Shown here: positions 1 to 8,455 of the stretch, one piece after another
Layout of the letters: every line of letters begins with the position of its first letter
How positions within the stretch are numbered: position 1 is the stretch's first letter
Assembly (NCBI RefSeq): GCF_017303155.1
Contig: NZ_JAEKJR010000001.1
Coordinates: 1,309,341 to 1,373,340 of the forward strand
DNA length: 64,000 bases
From: Microbulbifer salipaludis
GTDB lineage: Bacteria; Pseudomonadota; Gammaproteobacteria; Pseudomonadales; Cellvibrionaceae
Direction of reading: 5' to 3'
The notes under the pieces: model-generated
Database searches by the model: none
Told to the model about the DNA's origin: nothing
The model's input: only the letters and a program-made list of their open reading frames with translations
Translations under genes and position numbers: made by a program

Positions 1-761
1 GTAATGGCGACGGCACGGGCGGATCCGGGAATGGAGTCGCGCCGCTTCATATATGAGCCGTAGGTAATCATGATCCCCATGCCCAGAGACAGGGAGAAGA
101 AGGCCTGGGACATGGCCTTGCTGACCACTTCCGAGGTGAGCTTGGAGAAGTCCGGAATCAGGTAGTACTGCACGCCCAGCATGGCGTTTTCGCGGGTCAG
201 TACAAACAGTACCAGTACCAGCAGCATAACGAACAGCATCGGCATCAGGGTTTTGGCCGCCCGCTCAATACCGTCTTTCACGCCCATCGACAGCACGCCG
301 TTGATGATCAGCATCAGCGCGATAAGGTACAGGAATACGGTTTTGGAATTGATGAACTCGCCAAAGTAGGCCTCAGTGGCCAGCAGGCCCAGGTTGCCTT
401 TGAAGACTTCCACCAGGTAGCCAAGAATCCATACGGTCACCACCATGTAGAACACGGCGATCATAAAGGGGGTGATCAGGGCGAACCAGCCCGGGATGCG
501 CCACAGGCGCGAGCCGCCGGAAAGCTGGCGGTAAGCGCCCACCGGGTCTTTGTCGGACTTACGCCCGAGGGCCAGTTCGGCCATCATTACCGGCAGGCAG
601 ATCAGAAAAACGAACAGCGCGTACACCAGCAAAAACGCACCGCCACCACTTTTGGTGGCAGCGACGGGAAAGGAAACCAGGTTGCCGATACCGACGGCGG
701 AGCCGGCGGCGGCCAAAACGAACCCGAGACGGGAGCCAAAATGTTCTCTTGCTGCGGACAT
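1..761 (-). CDS. Sodium-dependent symporter, neurotransmitter:sodium symporter (NSS/SNF) family, N-terminal part
   Basis: The reading frame starts at the ATG at 761 and runs leftwards off the window, so only about 253 N-terminal residues are visible. The product begins MSAAREHFGSRLGFVLAAAG and contains GSAVGIGNLVSFP, the unwound first membrane helix that binds Na+ and substrate in NSS transporters. Several further hydrophobic helices follow. The family imports amino acids or similar small solutes with Na+ across the inner membrane; the substrate cannot be told. It is divergent from ratA across a gap of about 190 bases. Family assignment is firm. The 3' end lies outside the window. Confidence 0.88.
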   Translation of the reverse strand, partial: MSAAREHFGSRLGFVLAAAGSAVGIGNLVSFPVAATKSGGGAFLLVYALFVFLICLPVMMAELALGRKSDKDPVGAYRQLSGGSRLWRIPGWFALITPFMIAVFYMVVTVWILGYLVEVFKGNLGLLATEAYFGEFINSKTVFLYLIALMLIINGVLSMGVKDGIERAAKTLMPMLFVMLLVLVLFVLTRENAMLGVQYYLIPDFSKLTSEVVSKAMSQAFFSLSLGMGIMITYGSYMKRRDSIPGSARAVAI

Positions 762-952
762 AAATCTTCTCGCTTGCCTGTTATTCTTGTCGCCAGAATG
801 ATTGTGGGACTGGGTAGTCTTTGCGATTACCTGCAGTCGAAAGGACGGATTGTTGCAGGATTTAGCCGCCTTGAGTAGCGTCCGTGGCTAAAATCGGTCA
901 GCCTCCCACCAGATAGGCAAGAAAACCGTAGTTGTCGGGCAAGGTTTAATCA

Positions 953-1393
953 ATGACAAATATTGAGCGCAGCGCGCTGGTGATGTTCAGTGCAGAGCAG
1001 ATGTTTGACCTGGTGAATGATGTCGCCAGCTATCCGCAGTTCCTGCCGGGGTGCCGCAGCGCGGAAATACTGCATCGGGATGCCGAGACGCTGGAGGCGC
1101 GCCTGGATTTGTCCCGCGCGGGTATCTCCCAGAGCTTCGTGACCCGCAACCGGCTGTTTCGGCCGGAGCGTATGGAGCTGGTGCTGGTGGACGGCCCGTT
1201 CAGTGAATTCAACGGCACCTGGTTGTTCACGCCGCTGGCAGAGAACGCCTGCAAGGTGAGCTTCGCACTGCAGTTCAGTGTGCAGAACCGACTGCTGGGG
1301 GCCGCCGCAGGCAAGTTGTTCAGTGGGATTGCCAACCAGATGGTGGACGCGATGTGTGAGCGGGCAAAACAGATTTACGGAGCCGAATCATGA
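953..1393 (+). CDS. ratA: RatA family START-like protein (ribosome association toxin / ubiquinone-binding type)
   Basis: This 146-residue protein is a single START/polyketide-cyclase-like domain. It opens with MTNIERSALVMFSAEQMFDL and includes VASYPQFLPGC, typical of the RatA/COQ10 family. E. coli RatA was described as a toxin blocking 70S formation, while COQ10 homologues bind ubiquinone; which role applies here cannot be read from sequence. The stop overlaps the start of ratB by four bases (ATGA), so the two are probably translationally coupled. In many gammaproteobacteria smpB lies next to this pair in the opposite direction; here that place is taken by the Na+ symporter gene. Confidence 0.9.
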   Translation: MTNIERSALVMFSAEQMFDLVNDVASYPQFLPGCRSAEILHRDAETLEARLDLSRAGISQSFVTRNRLFRPERMELVLVDGPFSEFNGTWLFTPLAENACKVSFALQFSVQNRLLGAAAGKLFSGIANQMVDAMCERAKQIYGAES

Positions 1394-1719
1394 CCAACCA
1401 GAAAACCATTGCCGTGGAAGTGGTGTACGCGCTGCCCCATGAGCAGCGCCTGATGAGCCTGCTGGTGGAGCCGGGCACCACCGCCCTGCAGGCGCTGGAG
1501 CAGTCGGGGATTCCAAAGGAGTATCCGGAGGTGGACCCGGCAACGGCGAAGTTGGGGATCTTCGGTCAGGCGCTGGGGACCAAGGGCCTGGCGGTGGCTG
1601 CAGAATATGTACTGCAGCCGGGGGACCGGGTGGAGGTATACCGGCCGCTGATTGCCGATCCGAAGGAGGCGCGCAAGCAGCGCGCGGAGAAGGCGAAGCG
1701 GCAGGCGCAGGGCAATTGA
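1390..1719 (+). CDS. ratB: RnfH/RatB family small ubiquitin-fold protein
   Basis: This 109-residue protein of the UPF0125 (RnfH/RatB) family has a beta-grasp fold. Typical segments are VEVVYALPHEQRLMSLLVE near the N-terminus and GDRVEVYRPLIADPKEARKQ near the end, followed by a basic tail. Its start overlaps the ratA stop, which fits the conserved ratA-ratB pair. Its molecular role is not well established; the historical RnfH name comes from association with the Rnf electron transport complex in other bacteria, and no rnf genes are present here. It converges on bamE with 33 bases between the stops. Confidence 0.88.
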   Translation: MTNQKTIAVEVVYALPHEQRLMSLLVEPGTTALQALEQSGIPKEYPEVDPATAKLGIFGQALGTKGLAVAAEYVLQPGDRVEVYRPLIADPKEARKQRAEKAKRQAQGN

Positions 1720-1752
1720 GCCCTGCTGCAGGTCATTGATGGCTTGGGCAGA

Positions 1753-2097
1753 TCAGGGCCAGCCGCTGGGCTGCCAGTCGCCGCTGGTCCCGATCAGGCG
1801 ATCACCGTTGAAGTACACGGAAAAACGCTTCTGGGTCTCTTCGCCCTTGGGGCTGCGTACACGATTGATGTAATCCCAGCGATTGGGGTTAAACGTGTCT
1901 TCCAGCAGGGGAGTACCCAGTACAAAACGCACCTGGCGGCGGGTCATGTCGGGCCTCAACTGGTCCACCATTTCCTGGGTAATGATATTGCCCTGCTGCA
2001 CCTGGATGCGGTGAACGCCGGGAAACTTGAACAGGCTGCAGGCCGTGGCAACGCTGCAGAGTGCGGTAATCAGTAGAATTCGTACAACTGATGGCAT
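1753..2097 (-). CDS. bamE: Outer membrane assembly lipoprotein BamE (SmpA/OmlA)
   Basis: Small lipoprotein of the BAM complex, which folds beta-barrel proteins into the outer membrane. I chose the ATG at 2097 (114 residues) because GGAG lies six bases upstream; an in-frame ATG at 2109 has no good ribosome site. The N-terminus is hydrophobic and ends in the lipobox VATAC with Cys20 as the lipidated residue. The BamE signature is present as MTRRQVRFVLGTPLLEDTF followed by WDYINR. It diverges from fur across about 350 bases, the classical omlA/bamE-fur arrangement of gammaproteobacteria. BamD, a partner, is encoded at 45661-46605. Confidence 0.94.
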   Translation of the reverse strand: MPSVVRILLITALCSVATACSLFKFPGVHRIQVQQGNIITQEMVDQLRPDMTRRQVRFVLGTPLLEDTFNPNRWDYINRVRSPKGEETQKRFSVYFNGDRLIGTSGDWQPSGWP

Positions 2098-2451
2098 TGA
2101 ATGCTCCATCTGAATTTTTATTGGTTTCCCTGGCTCAGGGTGTCGAAGCGGCGCTCCGGTGCTGTGGACAGCATAGCGGACCAGCGGGTAAACATCGACG
2201 CGGCCGCTGTTGACGCAACAGCCCGAGTCAACATGACATGAATAGTCGCCAATCTACCGATAAAGTTCCCCGCAGCCGCCATATTGCCGTGCTTTTGGGG
2301 CCGATTTGGCGCCTGGGGTTCCGCTGACTTCACTGGGCGTGGATAATACCCGAACTGTGCGCCTGCCGACAGGCACGGCGCCATTTATTACAAGCGACTA
2401 TTTCGAACGACGATATAGCGATAACGAGCACACTGCGGAACTGAATAACTC
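2098..2451. promoter_or_regulatory. bamE-fur divergent intergenic region
   Basis: This stretch must carry the promoters of bamE and fur. I see no convincing Fur box (no clean GATAAT triplets) and no strong -35/-10 pair; GATAAT near 2341 could be a fur -10 element. A six-base inverted repeat, GTTGAC at 2209-2214 with GTCAAC at 2227-2232, is visible. No coding sequence is supported. Confidence 0.5.
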
Positions 2452-2862
2452 ATGTCGAACGAAAACCAGGAACTGCGCAAAGCGGGCCTCAAAGTCACTC
2501 TGCCGCGAGTGAAAATTCTCCAGCTGCTGGAAAGTGCCAATGAACAGCATCTCAGCGCAGAAGATGTGTACAAGATGCTGCTGGAAGCCGGAGAAGATGT
2601 AGGGCTGGCTACGGTGTACCGGGTACTGACCCAGTTTGAGAGCGCCGGCCTGGTCATGCGCCACAACTTCGATGGTGGCCACTCGGTGTTCGAGCTGGAT
2701 CGCGGTGACCACCACGACCACATGGTGTGTACCGACTCCGGCAAGGTGATCGAATTCCACAATGAAAAGATTGAAGAGCTGCAGCACCAGATCGCCGAGG
2801 AGCACGGCTACGAGCTGACCGGCCACAGTCTGGTGCTGTATGTGAAGAAGAAGGATAGCTAA
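2452..2862 (+). CDS. fur: Ferric uptake regulator Fur
   Basis: This 136-residue Fe(II)-responsive repressor has an N-terminal winged helix (LRKAGLKVTLPRVKILQLL, then GLATVYRVLTQFESAGLV) and a C-terminal metal-binding dimerisation domain with the HHDH cluster in GDHHDHMVC. The Cys-x2-Cys zinc motif of E. coli Fur is not complete: only the first cysteine remains (VCTDSG), a pattern I recall from Pseudomonas Fur. Fur normally represses iron uptake genes and often its own promoter; no clear Fur box is visible upstream. A strong bidirectional terminator follows at 2884-2925. Confidence 0.96.
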   Translation: MSNENQELRKAGLKVTLPRVKILQLLESANEQHLSAEDVYKMLLEAGEDVGLATVYRVLTQFESAGLVMRHNFDGGHSVFELDRGDHHDHMVCTDSGKVIEFHNEKIEELQHQIAEEHGYELTGHSLVLYVKKKDS

Positions 2863-2883
2863 ACGGCGCACCCTTCTTTCGCA

Positions 2884-2925
2884 CTTACAAAAAAGGGGGA
2901 GCTAACGCTCCCCCTTTTTTGTAAG
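2884..2925. terminator. Bidirectional terminator between fur and the acyltransferase gene
   Basis: A near-perfect palindrome: CTTACAAAAAAGGGGGAGC pairs with GCTCCCCCTTTTTTGTAAG around a short TAAC loop. A-tracts and T-tracts flank the GC stem on both sides, so it can stop transcription from both converging genes. Confidence 0.92.
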
Positions 2926-2951
2926 TTCTGATATTGGCTGCCGCCTGCGGT

Positions 2952-3545
2952 TTATACCGGAGGCGTGTAGTCGCCGGGGTACTTGCCGACCTTGGTGGCG
3001 TAGTACTCGCCAAAGCGTGCCAGTTCGCGGGCCAGGTTCTCGCCCATCTCCATCACCGGCCCCAGGCCAGCCTCTTTGCGCGCAAAGTCGATAAAGCCGC
3101 ACACCACCGGTACCGCCGCACCGCGGGCAATGTGGTAAAAGCCGGTTTTCCAGCGTTCGGACTTGCCGCGGGTGCCCTCGGGCGGCACTGCGATCACCAG
3201 CTCCTCGCGGGACTTATACTGGTTAATGGTGGCTTCCACCAGGTTGTTGGCCTTGCTGCGATCCACGGCGATACCGCCAAACCAGCGCATGGCACCGCCC
3301 AGGGGGAACTGGAACAGTTTGTCTTTGCCCATCCACTGCGGGTTCACCTTCAGCTTGAGGGCCGCGAGAATGAAGAAGTAGCCATCCCAGTTGGACGTAT
3401 GCGGCGCGGCCAGCAGCACGTATTTTTTCAGCTTCAGCGCGCGCTCGTCGGCGACGACTTTCCAGCCGTGCAGCTTCAGCAGTAGCCGCGCCACCAGGCG
3501 CAGGACGGGTGTAACGATGGGAGTGTTGAAAATGGTTGTTTGCAT
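2952..3545 (-). CDS. 1-acyl-sn-glycerol-3-phosphate acyltransferase family protein (PlsC-like)
   Basis: This 197-residue protein carries the PlsC acyltransferase signatures: the H-x4-D motif in HTSNWD (His49, Asp54) and the glycerol-phosphate binding motif PPEGTR at 121-126. The short length and lack of clear membrane helices beyond an N-terminal amphipathic stretch put it in the small lysophospholipid acyltransferase subgroup. It would acylate a lysophospholipid or related acceptor at the inner membrane; the exact acceptor cannot be inferred. It lies downstream of recN on the same strand with 165 bases between them, which include a strong palindrome. Confidence 0.86.
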   Translation of the reverse strand: MQTTIFNTPIVTPVLRLVARLLLKLHGWKVVADERALKLKKYVLLAAPHTSNWDGYFFILAALKLKVNPQWMGKDKLFQFPLGGAMRWFGGIAVDRSKANNLVEATINQYKSREELVIAVPPEGTRGKSERWKTGFYHIARGAAVPVVCGFIDFARKEAGLGPVMEMGENLARELARFGEYYATKVGKYPGDYTPPV

Positions 3546-3651
3546 GGTGCGACCGCGTTCTTTGCCCGTCAGTGTAGTTGGTTTCCAACCCGGCAGAGGG
3601 ATGGTTCGGGGCGCGGGAGTATAAGGTGAATTTTATGCCACATGCGGTCAA

Positions 3652-3682
3652 TTTCGGCCCGCGCAGGGTTTGCGGGCCGAAA
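3652..3682. repeat. Palindrome between recN and the acyltransferase gene
   Basis: TTTCGGCCCGC at 3652-3662 pairs perfectly with GCGGGCCGAAA at 3672-3682 around a nine-base loop. It has no T-run on either strand, so it is a poor intrinsic terminator; it may attenuate or protect the recN transcript. Confidence 0.6.
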
Positions 3683-3710
3683 ATCTGTGACTGATAGGTT
3701 TTGAGGGGCG

Positions 3711-5363
3711 TCAGCGGCGGCCGAGCATTTCTTCCGCATGGGCGAGGGACTGGGCGGTGGTCTCGCCCCCCAGCATACGCGCGATCTCCCGGCAGCGTTC
3801 TTCGTCCTTGAGCTCGCGCAGTGCCACAAAGGCATTGTCACCGTCGCTGTGTTTTTCCACCAGGTACTGGCGGTGGGCGCGTGCCGCTACCTGTGCCAGG
3901 TGGGTCACGCAGATGACCTGCCCGCGTTCGCCCAGCTGGCGCAGCAGCTTGCCGACCACATCACCGGTGGCGCCGCCGATACCCACATCGACCTCGTCGA
4001 ACACCAGCGTGGGGGTGCGCGAGGTCTGCGCGGTGATCACCTGGATGGCCAGGCTGACCCGTGATAATTCGCCACCGGAGGCAATCTTGCCGAGCGGGCG
4101 CGGCGGCTGGCCCGGGTTGGTGGCGATCAGGATTTCCACTTCTTCGAGGCCGGTGGCAGAGGGTTTGTCCAGCGGGCTCAGTGCCAGTTCCACACGGGCG
4201 TGGGGCATGGCGAGGTCGGCCAGCTGGGCATTGACGGCCTCGGCGAGCTGGGTGGCAGCGGCGGCGCGCAGCTTGCTGAGTTTGCTGGCGCTGGTGCGGA
4301 ATGCCTGTTCCAGTGCCTCGCACTCCGCGGCCAGCTTGTCGAGGGCATCCGGTGCACCGATCTCCTCAAGCTCCTGCTGCCACTGCAGTTGCAGCTCGGG
4401 CAGCTGGGTGGGTTGTACCCGGTGCTTGCGCGCGATGGAATAAATCGCGGAGAGGCGCTCTTCCACTTCGGCCAGGCGCTCCGGGTCGATTTCAAAGCGG
4501 TCGATATGCCGCGACAGGGTACTGCCAGCCTCTTCGATCTGGATGCGCGCGCTGTCGAGCATCTGCGCCACTTCCGCCAGTGCCGCACTCTGCTCCGGCA
4601 TGGCGCCTACCAGTTGCAGTGCCCGGTGCAGTTGCTCGGCAATATCGCCTTCCCCGCCATTGAGCAGTGCGGCCAGCTGGTAGCTGCCATTGAGGATATC
4701 GCCGGCATTGGCCAGTTGGCGCTGCTCACTTTCCAGCTCTTCCAGCTCACTGGGCTGCAGGTTGAGCTGCTCCAGTTCCTCCAGCTGGTATTCCAGCAGG
4801 TCCCGGCGGGCCTGGGTTTCCTCGGCGCTGTCGGCCAGTTTGCGGTAGCGGCGGTACTGGTCCTGCCAGGTTTTGTAGTGAATGCGTACTTCGGCGCTGT
4901 GCGCTTCGGCGTGGGCGTATTCGTCCAGCAGGCGCCGGTGGGTGTCCTTCTTCAGCAGCGACTGATGCTCGTGCTGGCTGTGGATATCAATCAACTGCTC
5001 GCCGAGGGTGCGCAGCTGCATCAGGGTCACCGGCTGGCCGTTGATGTAGGCCCGCGAACGGCCATCGGCACTGATGGTGCGGCGCAGGATCACCTCGCGC
5101 CCGGCATCCATTTCCTGCTCCTCAAGCCAGGCGCGCGCCTCGTCGTGCTGGGCGATATCGAAGGTTGCGTGAATGTCTGCGCGCTTGGCGCCGGCCCGTA
5201 CCAGCTCGCCATTGCCACGGTCGCCCAGGGCGAGGCCGAGGGCATCCAGGGTGATGGATTTGCCCGCGCCGGTCTCGCCGGTGAGGGTGCTGGTGCCGGG
5301 GCCGAATTCCAGTTCCAACTGGTCGACCAGGGTGAATTGGCTGATAGACAGGTGCAGCAACAT
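3711..5363 (-). CDS. recN: DNA repair protein RecN
   Basis: RecN is an SMC-like ATPase that acts early in repair of double-strand breaks. The 550-residue product has the expected length and order: Walker A GETGAGKS at 29-36, a long glutamine- and leucine-rich coiled coil in the middle, the ABC signature SGGELSRVSLA, Walker B ending in FDEVDVGIGG, and a C-terminal CVTHLAQVAARA switch region. Upstream of the start lies a degenerate LexA-like site, consistent with the SOS control of recN in E. coli. It stands alone or is weakly linked to the downstream acyltransferase gene. Confidence 0.97.
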   Translation of the reverse strand: MLLHLSISQFTLVDQLELEFGPGTSTLTGETGAGKSITLDALGLALGDRGNGELVRAGAKRADIHATFDIAQHDEARAWLEEQEMDAGREVILRRTISADGRSRAYINGQPVTLMQLRTLGEQLIDIHSQHEHQSLLKKDTHRRLLDEYAHAEAHSAEVRIHYKTWQDQYRRYRKLADSAEETQARRDLLEYQLEELEQLNLQPSELEELESEQRQLANAGDILNGSYQLAALLNGGEGDIAEQLHRALQLVGAMPEQSAALAEVAQMLDSARIQIEEAGSTLSRHIDRFEIDPERLAEVEERLSAIYSIARKHRVQPTQLPELQLQWQQELEEIGAPDALDKLAAECEALEQAFRTSASKLSKLRAAAATQLAEAVNAQLADLAMPHARVELALSPLDKPSATGLEEVEILIATNPGQPPRPLGKIASGGELSRVSLAIQVITAQTSRTPTLVFDEVDVGIGGATGDVVGKLLRQLGERGQVICVTHLAQVAARAHRQYLVEKHSDGDNAFVALRELKDEERCREIARMLGGETTAQSLAHAEEMLGRR

Positions 5364-5390
5364 GAGATTATTTTCGTGGCTATCCGAATA

Positions 5391-5408
5391 GTGGTTGTTT
5401 ATACAGTA
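5391..5408 (-). promoter_or_regulatory. Degenerate LexA (SOS) box upstream of recN
   Basis: On the minus strand the sequence reads TACTGTATAAACAACCAC. The left half TACTGTAT matches the LexA consensus TACTGTATATATATACAGTA perfectly; the right half keeps only CA of the expected ACAG. The position 28-45 bases before the recN start suits an operator. Based on one good half-site only. Confidence 0.45.
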
Positions 5409-5531
5409 TTTGGCCGCCCCCTTTCAATCACCCCGGGCGTTGAATGTGCGTGAATCAACTATCCCAAGCGCCCGCTCCCCACACTACCCTGACGTTTGCC
5501 CCCGTGTTGCGCCTGCGTATGGCCACATCCT

Positions 5532-5559
5532 CTTGAAGTGACTGGCGCAGCCCCCATAT
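5532..5559 (+). promoter_or_regulatory. Sigma-32 heat-shock promoter of grpE
   Basis: CTTGAA at 5532-5537, a 14-base spacer, then CCCCATAT at 5552-5559. This is an almost perfect match to the RpoH consensus CTTGAA-N13/14-CCCCATNT. Transcription would start near 5566, placing the GTG at 5656 rather than the upstream ATG at 5575 as the grpE start. Confidence 0.9.
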
Positions 5560-5655
5560 AGCCTTGCATTCCCGGTGCCTGAACAGGTTCCCGGGCAAGT
5601 TTTACAACGATTTGACCAATTGGCAGTAGACCGACGGACACAGACGGAGAAAGCA

Positions 5656-6267
5656 GTGGCCAAAGAGCGCAGCGAAGACGAACAGATTGAGACCGGCGAA
5701 CAGGCCGCCGAGGTGGAAACCCCGGATGCGGAAGAGCAGCACGCGGCCGAAGAGGCGCTGGCGGAAGAGCTGGCAGCTGACCGGGATGCGGATAAAGAAG
5801 CGGCTCTGGAGGAGGAAATTGCCTCCCTGCACCAGCAGCTCGCCGAGCATAAAGACATGGTGCTGCGCGCCCAGGCTGAGGTACAGAATGCCCGTCGCCG
5901 CGCCCAGCAGGATGTGGAAAAGGCACACAAGTTTGGTGTGGAGAAGCTGATCAAGGAGTTATTGCCGGTCGTGGACAACCTGGAGCGCGCGCTCTCCACC
6001 ATCGACAGCAGCGATGAAGCGCAGAAGGCGGTGATCGAGGGCATCGAGCTGACCCAGAAGTCCTTTATCGACACTCTGGTGAAAGCCGGTGTGGAAGTGG
6101 TGGATCCGGCGGGCGAGCCCTTTGATCCGGAACTGCACCAGGCCATGACCCAGGTGCCCAATGGGGATGTGGAGCCGAACACGGTGCTCGACGTGTTTCA
6201 GAAGGGCTATCGCCTGAACGGCCGCCTGGTGCGCCCGGCGATGGTCGTTGTCAGCAAGGCGCCGTAA
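5656..6267 (+). CDS. grpE: Nucleotide exchange factor GrpE
   Basis: GrpE releases ADP from DnaK. I take the GTG at 5656 (203 residues, starting [14 protein letters not shown]) since GGAGA sits seven bases upstream and the heat-shock promoter ends at 5559; an ATG at 5575 would leave almost no leader. The N-terminal third is highly acidic and helical, followed by the long dimer helix ([20 protein letters not shown]), the four-helix part, and the beta-domain ending [17 protein letters not shown]. It is followed by dnaK after 131 bases. Confidence 0.96.
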   Translation: MAKERSEDEQIETGEQAAEVETPDAEEQHAAEEALAEELAADRDADKEAALEEEIASLHQQLAEHKDMVLRAQAEVQNARRRAQQDVEKAHKFGVEKLIKELLPVVDNLERALSTIDSSDEAQKAVIEGIELTQKSFIDTLVKAGVEVVDPAGEPFDPELHQAMTQVPNGDVEPNTVLDVFQKGYRLNGRLVRPAMVVVSKAP

Positions 6268-6298
6268 GGCGGATTTCTAAATCGCTGCTTGCGGTGCC

Positions 6299-6325
6299 CT
6301 TGAAAACCCAATGGCGGCACCAATA
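6299..6325 (+). promoter_or_regulatory. Possible second sigma-32 promoter, for dnaK
   Basis: CTTGAA at 6299-6304 matches the RpoH -35 element exactly. After 13 bases follows CACCAATA, a weaker match to the CCCCATNT -10 element. It lies about 75 bases before the dnaK start, so dnaK could be transcribed both from here and from the grpE promoter. Confidence 0.5.
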
Positions 6326-6398
6326 TAAGCAGCAACCGAATACAAATGTGCGCAGCCAGGGTGAAATCCGGCGCGCAGCAAAGTGAGGAATCAGATCC

Positions 6399-8342
6399 AT
6401 GGGAAAAATCATCGGCATCGACCTGGGTACTACCAACAGCTGTGTGGCAGTACTGGACGGCGACAAGGCTCGTGTAATTGAAAACGCGGAAGGCGATCGC
6501 ACAACCCCTTCCATCGTTGCGTTCACCGACGACAACGAAGTGCTGGTGGGCCAGTCCGCCAAGCGCCAGTCTGTGACCAATCCCACCAACACCCTGTACG
6601 CCGTCAAGCGTCTGATCGGCCGCAAGTTCAAAGACGACGTGGTACAGAAAGACATCAAGATGGTGCCTTACTCCATCGTTGAAGCCGAAAACGGCGATGC
6701 CTGGGTAGAGGTGAAGGGCGACAAGAAAGCACCGCCGCAGATCTCTGCTGAAGTGCTGAAGAAAATGAAGAAAACCGCGGAAGACTTCCTCGGTGAGAAA
6801 GTAGACGCGGCGGTAATCACTGTGCCGGCCTACTTCAATGACTCCCAGCGTCAGGCCACCAAAGACGCCGGCCGTATCGCAGGTCTGGACGTCAAGCGCA
6901 TCATCAACGAGCCGACTGCGGCAGCGCTGGCCTACGGCATGGACAAAGCCGGCGGCGACCGCACCATCGCGGTCTACGACCTGGGTGGTGGTACTTTCGA
7001 TATCTCCATCATTGAAATCGCCGACGTCGATGGCGAGAAGCAGTTTGAAGTGCTGTCCACCAACGGTGACACCTTCCTCGGTGGTGAGGACTTCGACCTG
7101 CGCCTGATCGACTACCTGGCGGAGCAGTTCAAGAAAGAACAGGGCATCGACCTGAAAGGCGATCCCCTGGCGATGCAGCGCCTGAAAGAAGCCGCGGAAA
7201 AAGCCAAGATCGAACTGTCTTCCAGTCAGCAGACCGAAGTGAACCTGCCGTACATCACCGCAGACGCCACCGGTCCCAAGCATTTGGTTGTGAAGCTGAC
7301 CCGCGCCAAGCTGGAAAGCCTGGTGGAAGACCTGGTCACCCGCTCCCTGGAGCCGGTAAAAACCGCGCTGGCCGACGCGGACCTGTCTGCGTCCGGCATC
7401 GACGAAGTGATTCTGGTGGGCGGTCAGACCCGCATGCCGCTGGTGCAGGCGAAGGTGACCGAGTTCTTCGGTAAAGAGCCGCGCAAAGACGTGAACCCGG
7501 ACGAAGCGGTTGCCGTGGGCGCAGCGATTCAGGGCGCGGTACTGGGCGGTGACGTGAAAGACGTACTGCTGCTGGACGTCACCCCGCTGACCCTGGGTAT
7601 CGAAACCATGGGTGGCGTGGCTACCCCGCTGATCGACAAGAACACCACCATCCCGACCAAGAAGTCCCAGGTGTTCTCCACCGCGGATGACAACCAGACT
7701 GCGGTGACCATTCACGTGGTGCAGGGTGAGCGCAAGCAGGCCGCACAGAACAAGTCCCTGGGTCGTTTCGACCTGGCCGACATCCCGCCGGCGCCGCGCG
7801 GCATGCCACAGATCGAAGTGACCTTCGATATCGATGCCAACGGTATCCTGCACGTGCACGCCAAAGACAAGGCGACCGGCAAGGAGCAGTCCATCGTGAT
7901 CAAGGCCTCTTCCGGCCTGTCCGATGACGAGATCGAAAAAATGGTACAGGACGCCGAGGCCAACGCCGAAGCGGACAAGCAGTTCGAGGAGCTGGTCACC
8001 ACCCGCAATACCCTCGACGGCCTGATCTCTGCCACGCGCAAGACGCTGGAAGAAGCCGGCGACAAGGCCACGGCAGACGAGAAGGCGGCGATTGATGCGG
8101 CGCTCTCCGAAGCGGAAGAAGCGGTGAAAGGCAACGACAAGGCAGCTATGGAAGCGGCCACCACCAAGCTGACCGAAGCCTCTGGCCCGGTAGCCCAGAA
8201 AATGTACGCGGAGCAGGCGCAAGCCAGCGAAGCGGCCGCGGAGCAGGCCGAGCAGGCGAGTTCAGGTGGTAAGTCTGGCGGTGACGACGCAGTGGACGCC
8301 GAGTTCGAAGAAGTCAAAGACGACAAGAAAGAAGACAAGTAA
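6399..8342 (+). CDS. dnaK: Molecular chaperone DnaK (Hsp70)
   Basis: This is a full-length Hsp70 of 647 residues. The ATPase domain begins [18 protein letters not shown] and contains the phosphate-binding [14 protein letters not shown] and the [11 protein letters not shown] segments. The substrate-binding domain follows the hydrophobic linker [15 protein letters not shown]. The helical lid and a low-complexity tail end in [15 protein letters not shown], close to the usual EEV(D/K)-type end. DnaK folds and reactivates proteins with DnaJ and GrpE, encoded on either side, and works with ClpB (48870-51476) on aggregates. Confidence 0.99.
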   Translation: MGKIIGIDLGTTNSCVAVLDGDKARVIENAEGDRTTPSIVAFTDDNEVLVGQSAKRQSVTNPTNTLYAVKRLIGRKFKDDVVQKDIKMVPYSIVEAENGDAWVEVKGDKKAPPQISAEVLKKMKKTAEDFLGEKVDAAVITVPAYFNDSQRQATKDAGRIAGLDVKRIINEPTAAALAYGMDKAGGDRTIAVYDLGGGTFDISIIEIADVDGEKQFEVLSTNGDTFLGGEDFDLRLIDYLAEQFKKEQGIDLKGDPLAMQRLKEAAEKAKIELSSSQQTEVNLPYITADATGPKHLVVKLTRAKLESLVEDLVTRSLEPVKTALADADLSASGIDEVILVGGQTRMPLVQAKVTEFFGKEPRKDVNPDEAVAVGAAIQGAVLGGDVKDVLLLDVTPLTLGIETMGGVATPLIDKNTTIPTKKSQVFSTADDNQTAVTIHVVQGERKQAAQNKSLGRFDLADIPPAPRGMPQIEVTFDIDANGILHVHAKDKATGKEQSIVIKASSGLSDDEIEKMVQDAEANAEADKQFEELVTTRNTLDGLISATRKTLEEAGDKATADEKAAIDAALSEAEEAVKGNDKAAMEAATTKLTEASGPVAQKMYAEQAQASEAAAEQAEQASSGGKSGGDDAVDAEFEEVKDDKKEDK

Positions 8343-8359
8343 TCAACCACTTGTCTCTG

Positions 8360-8427
8360 CCCTGCCGGCCGCTGCTGGCAGGGTGATACAAAAAGGCGCG
8401 GGCGCTCACACTGGGCTCTCGCGCCTT
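8360..8427 (+). repeat. Two hairpins in the dnaK-dnaJ gap
   Basis: CCCTGCC at 8360-8366 pairs with GGCAGGG at 8377-8383, and AAGGCGCG at 8393-8400 pairs with CGCGCCTT at 8420-8427. Neither is followed by a T-run, so they may lower rather than stop read-through into dnaJ, or stabilise the dnaK message. Confidence 0.55.
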
Positions 8428-8455
8428 CTGCAGTTTAAAAAGAACACACAGAGCT

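Noticed and set aside
2380..2450. Fur box in front of fur (GATATAGCGATAACGAGC)
   Set aside because: Only loose similarity to GATAAT repeats; too weak to call.
4200..5453. 417-codon open frame on the plus strand opposite recN
   Set aside because: It is a shadow of recN, with a glutamine- and leucine-rich low-complexity translation and no ribosome site.
5575..5655. Upstream ATG start for grpE giving 230 residues
   Set aside because: It would lie within about ten bases of the transcription start predicted from the sigma-32 promoter, and the extra residues do not resemble GrpE.
6207..8222. 671-codon open frame on the minus strand opposite dnaK
   Set aside because: It mirrors the dnaK codon pattern, begins in grpE and has no recognisable protein features. 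Antisense frames opposite highly biased genes are often open.
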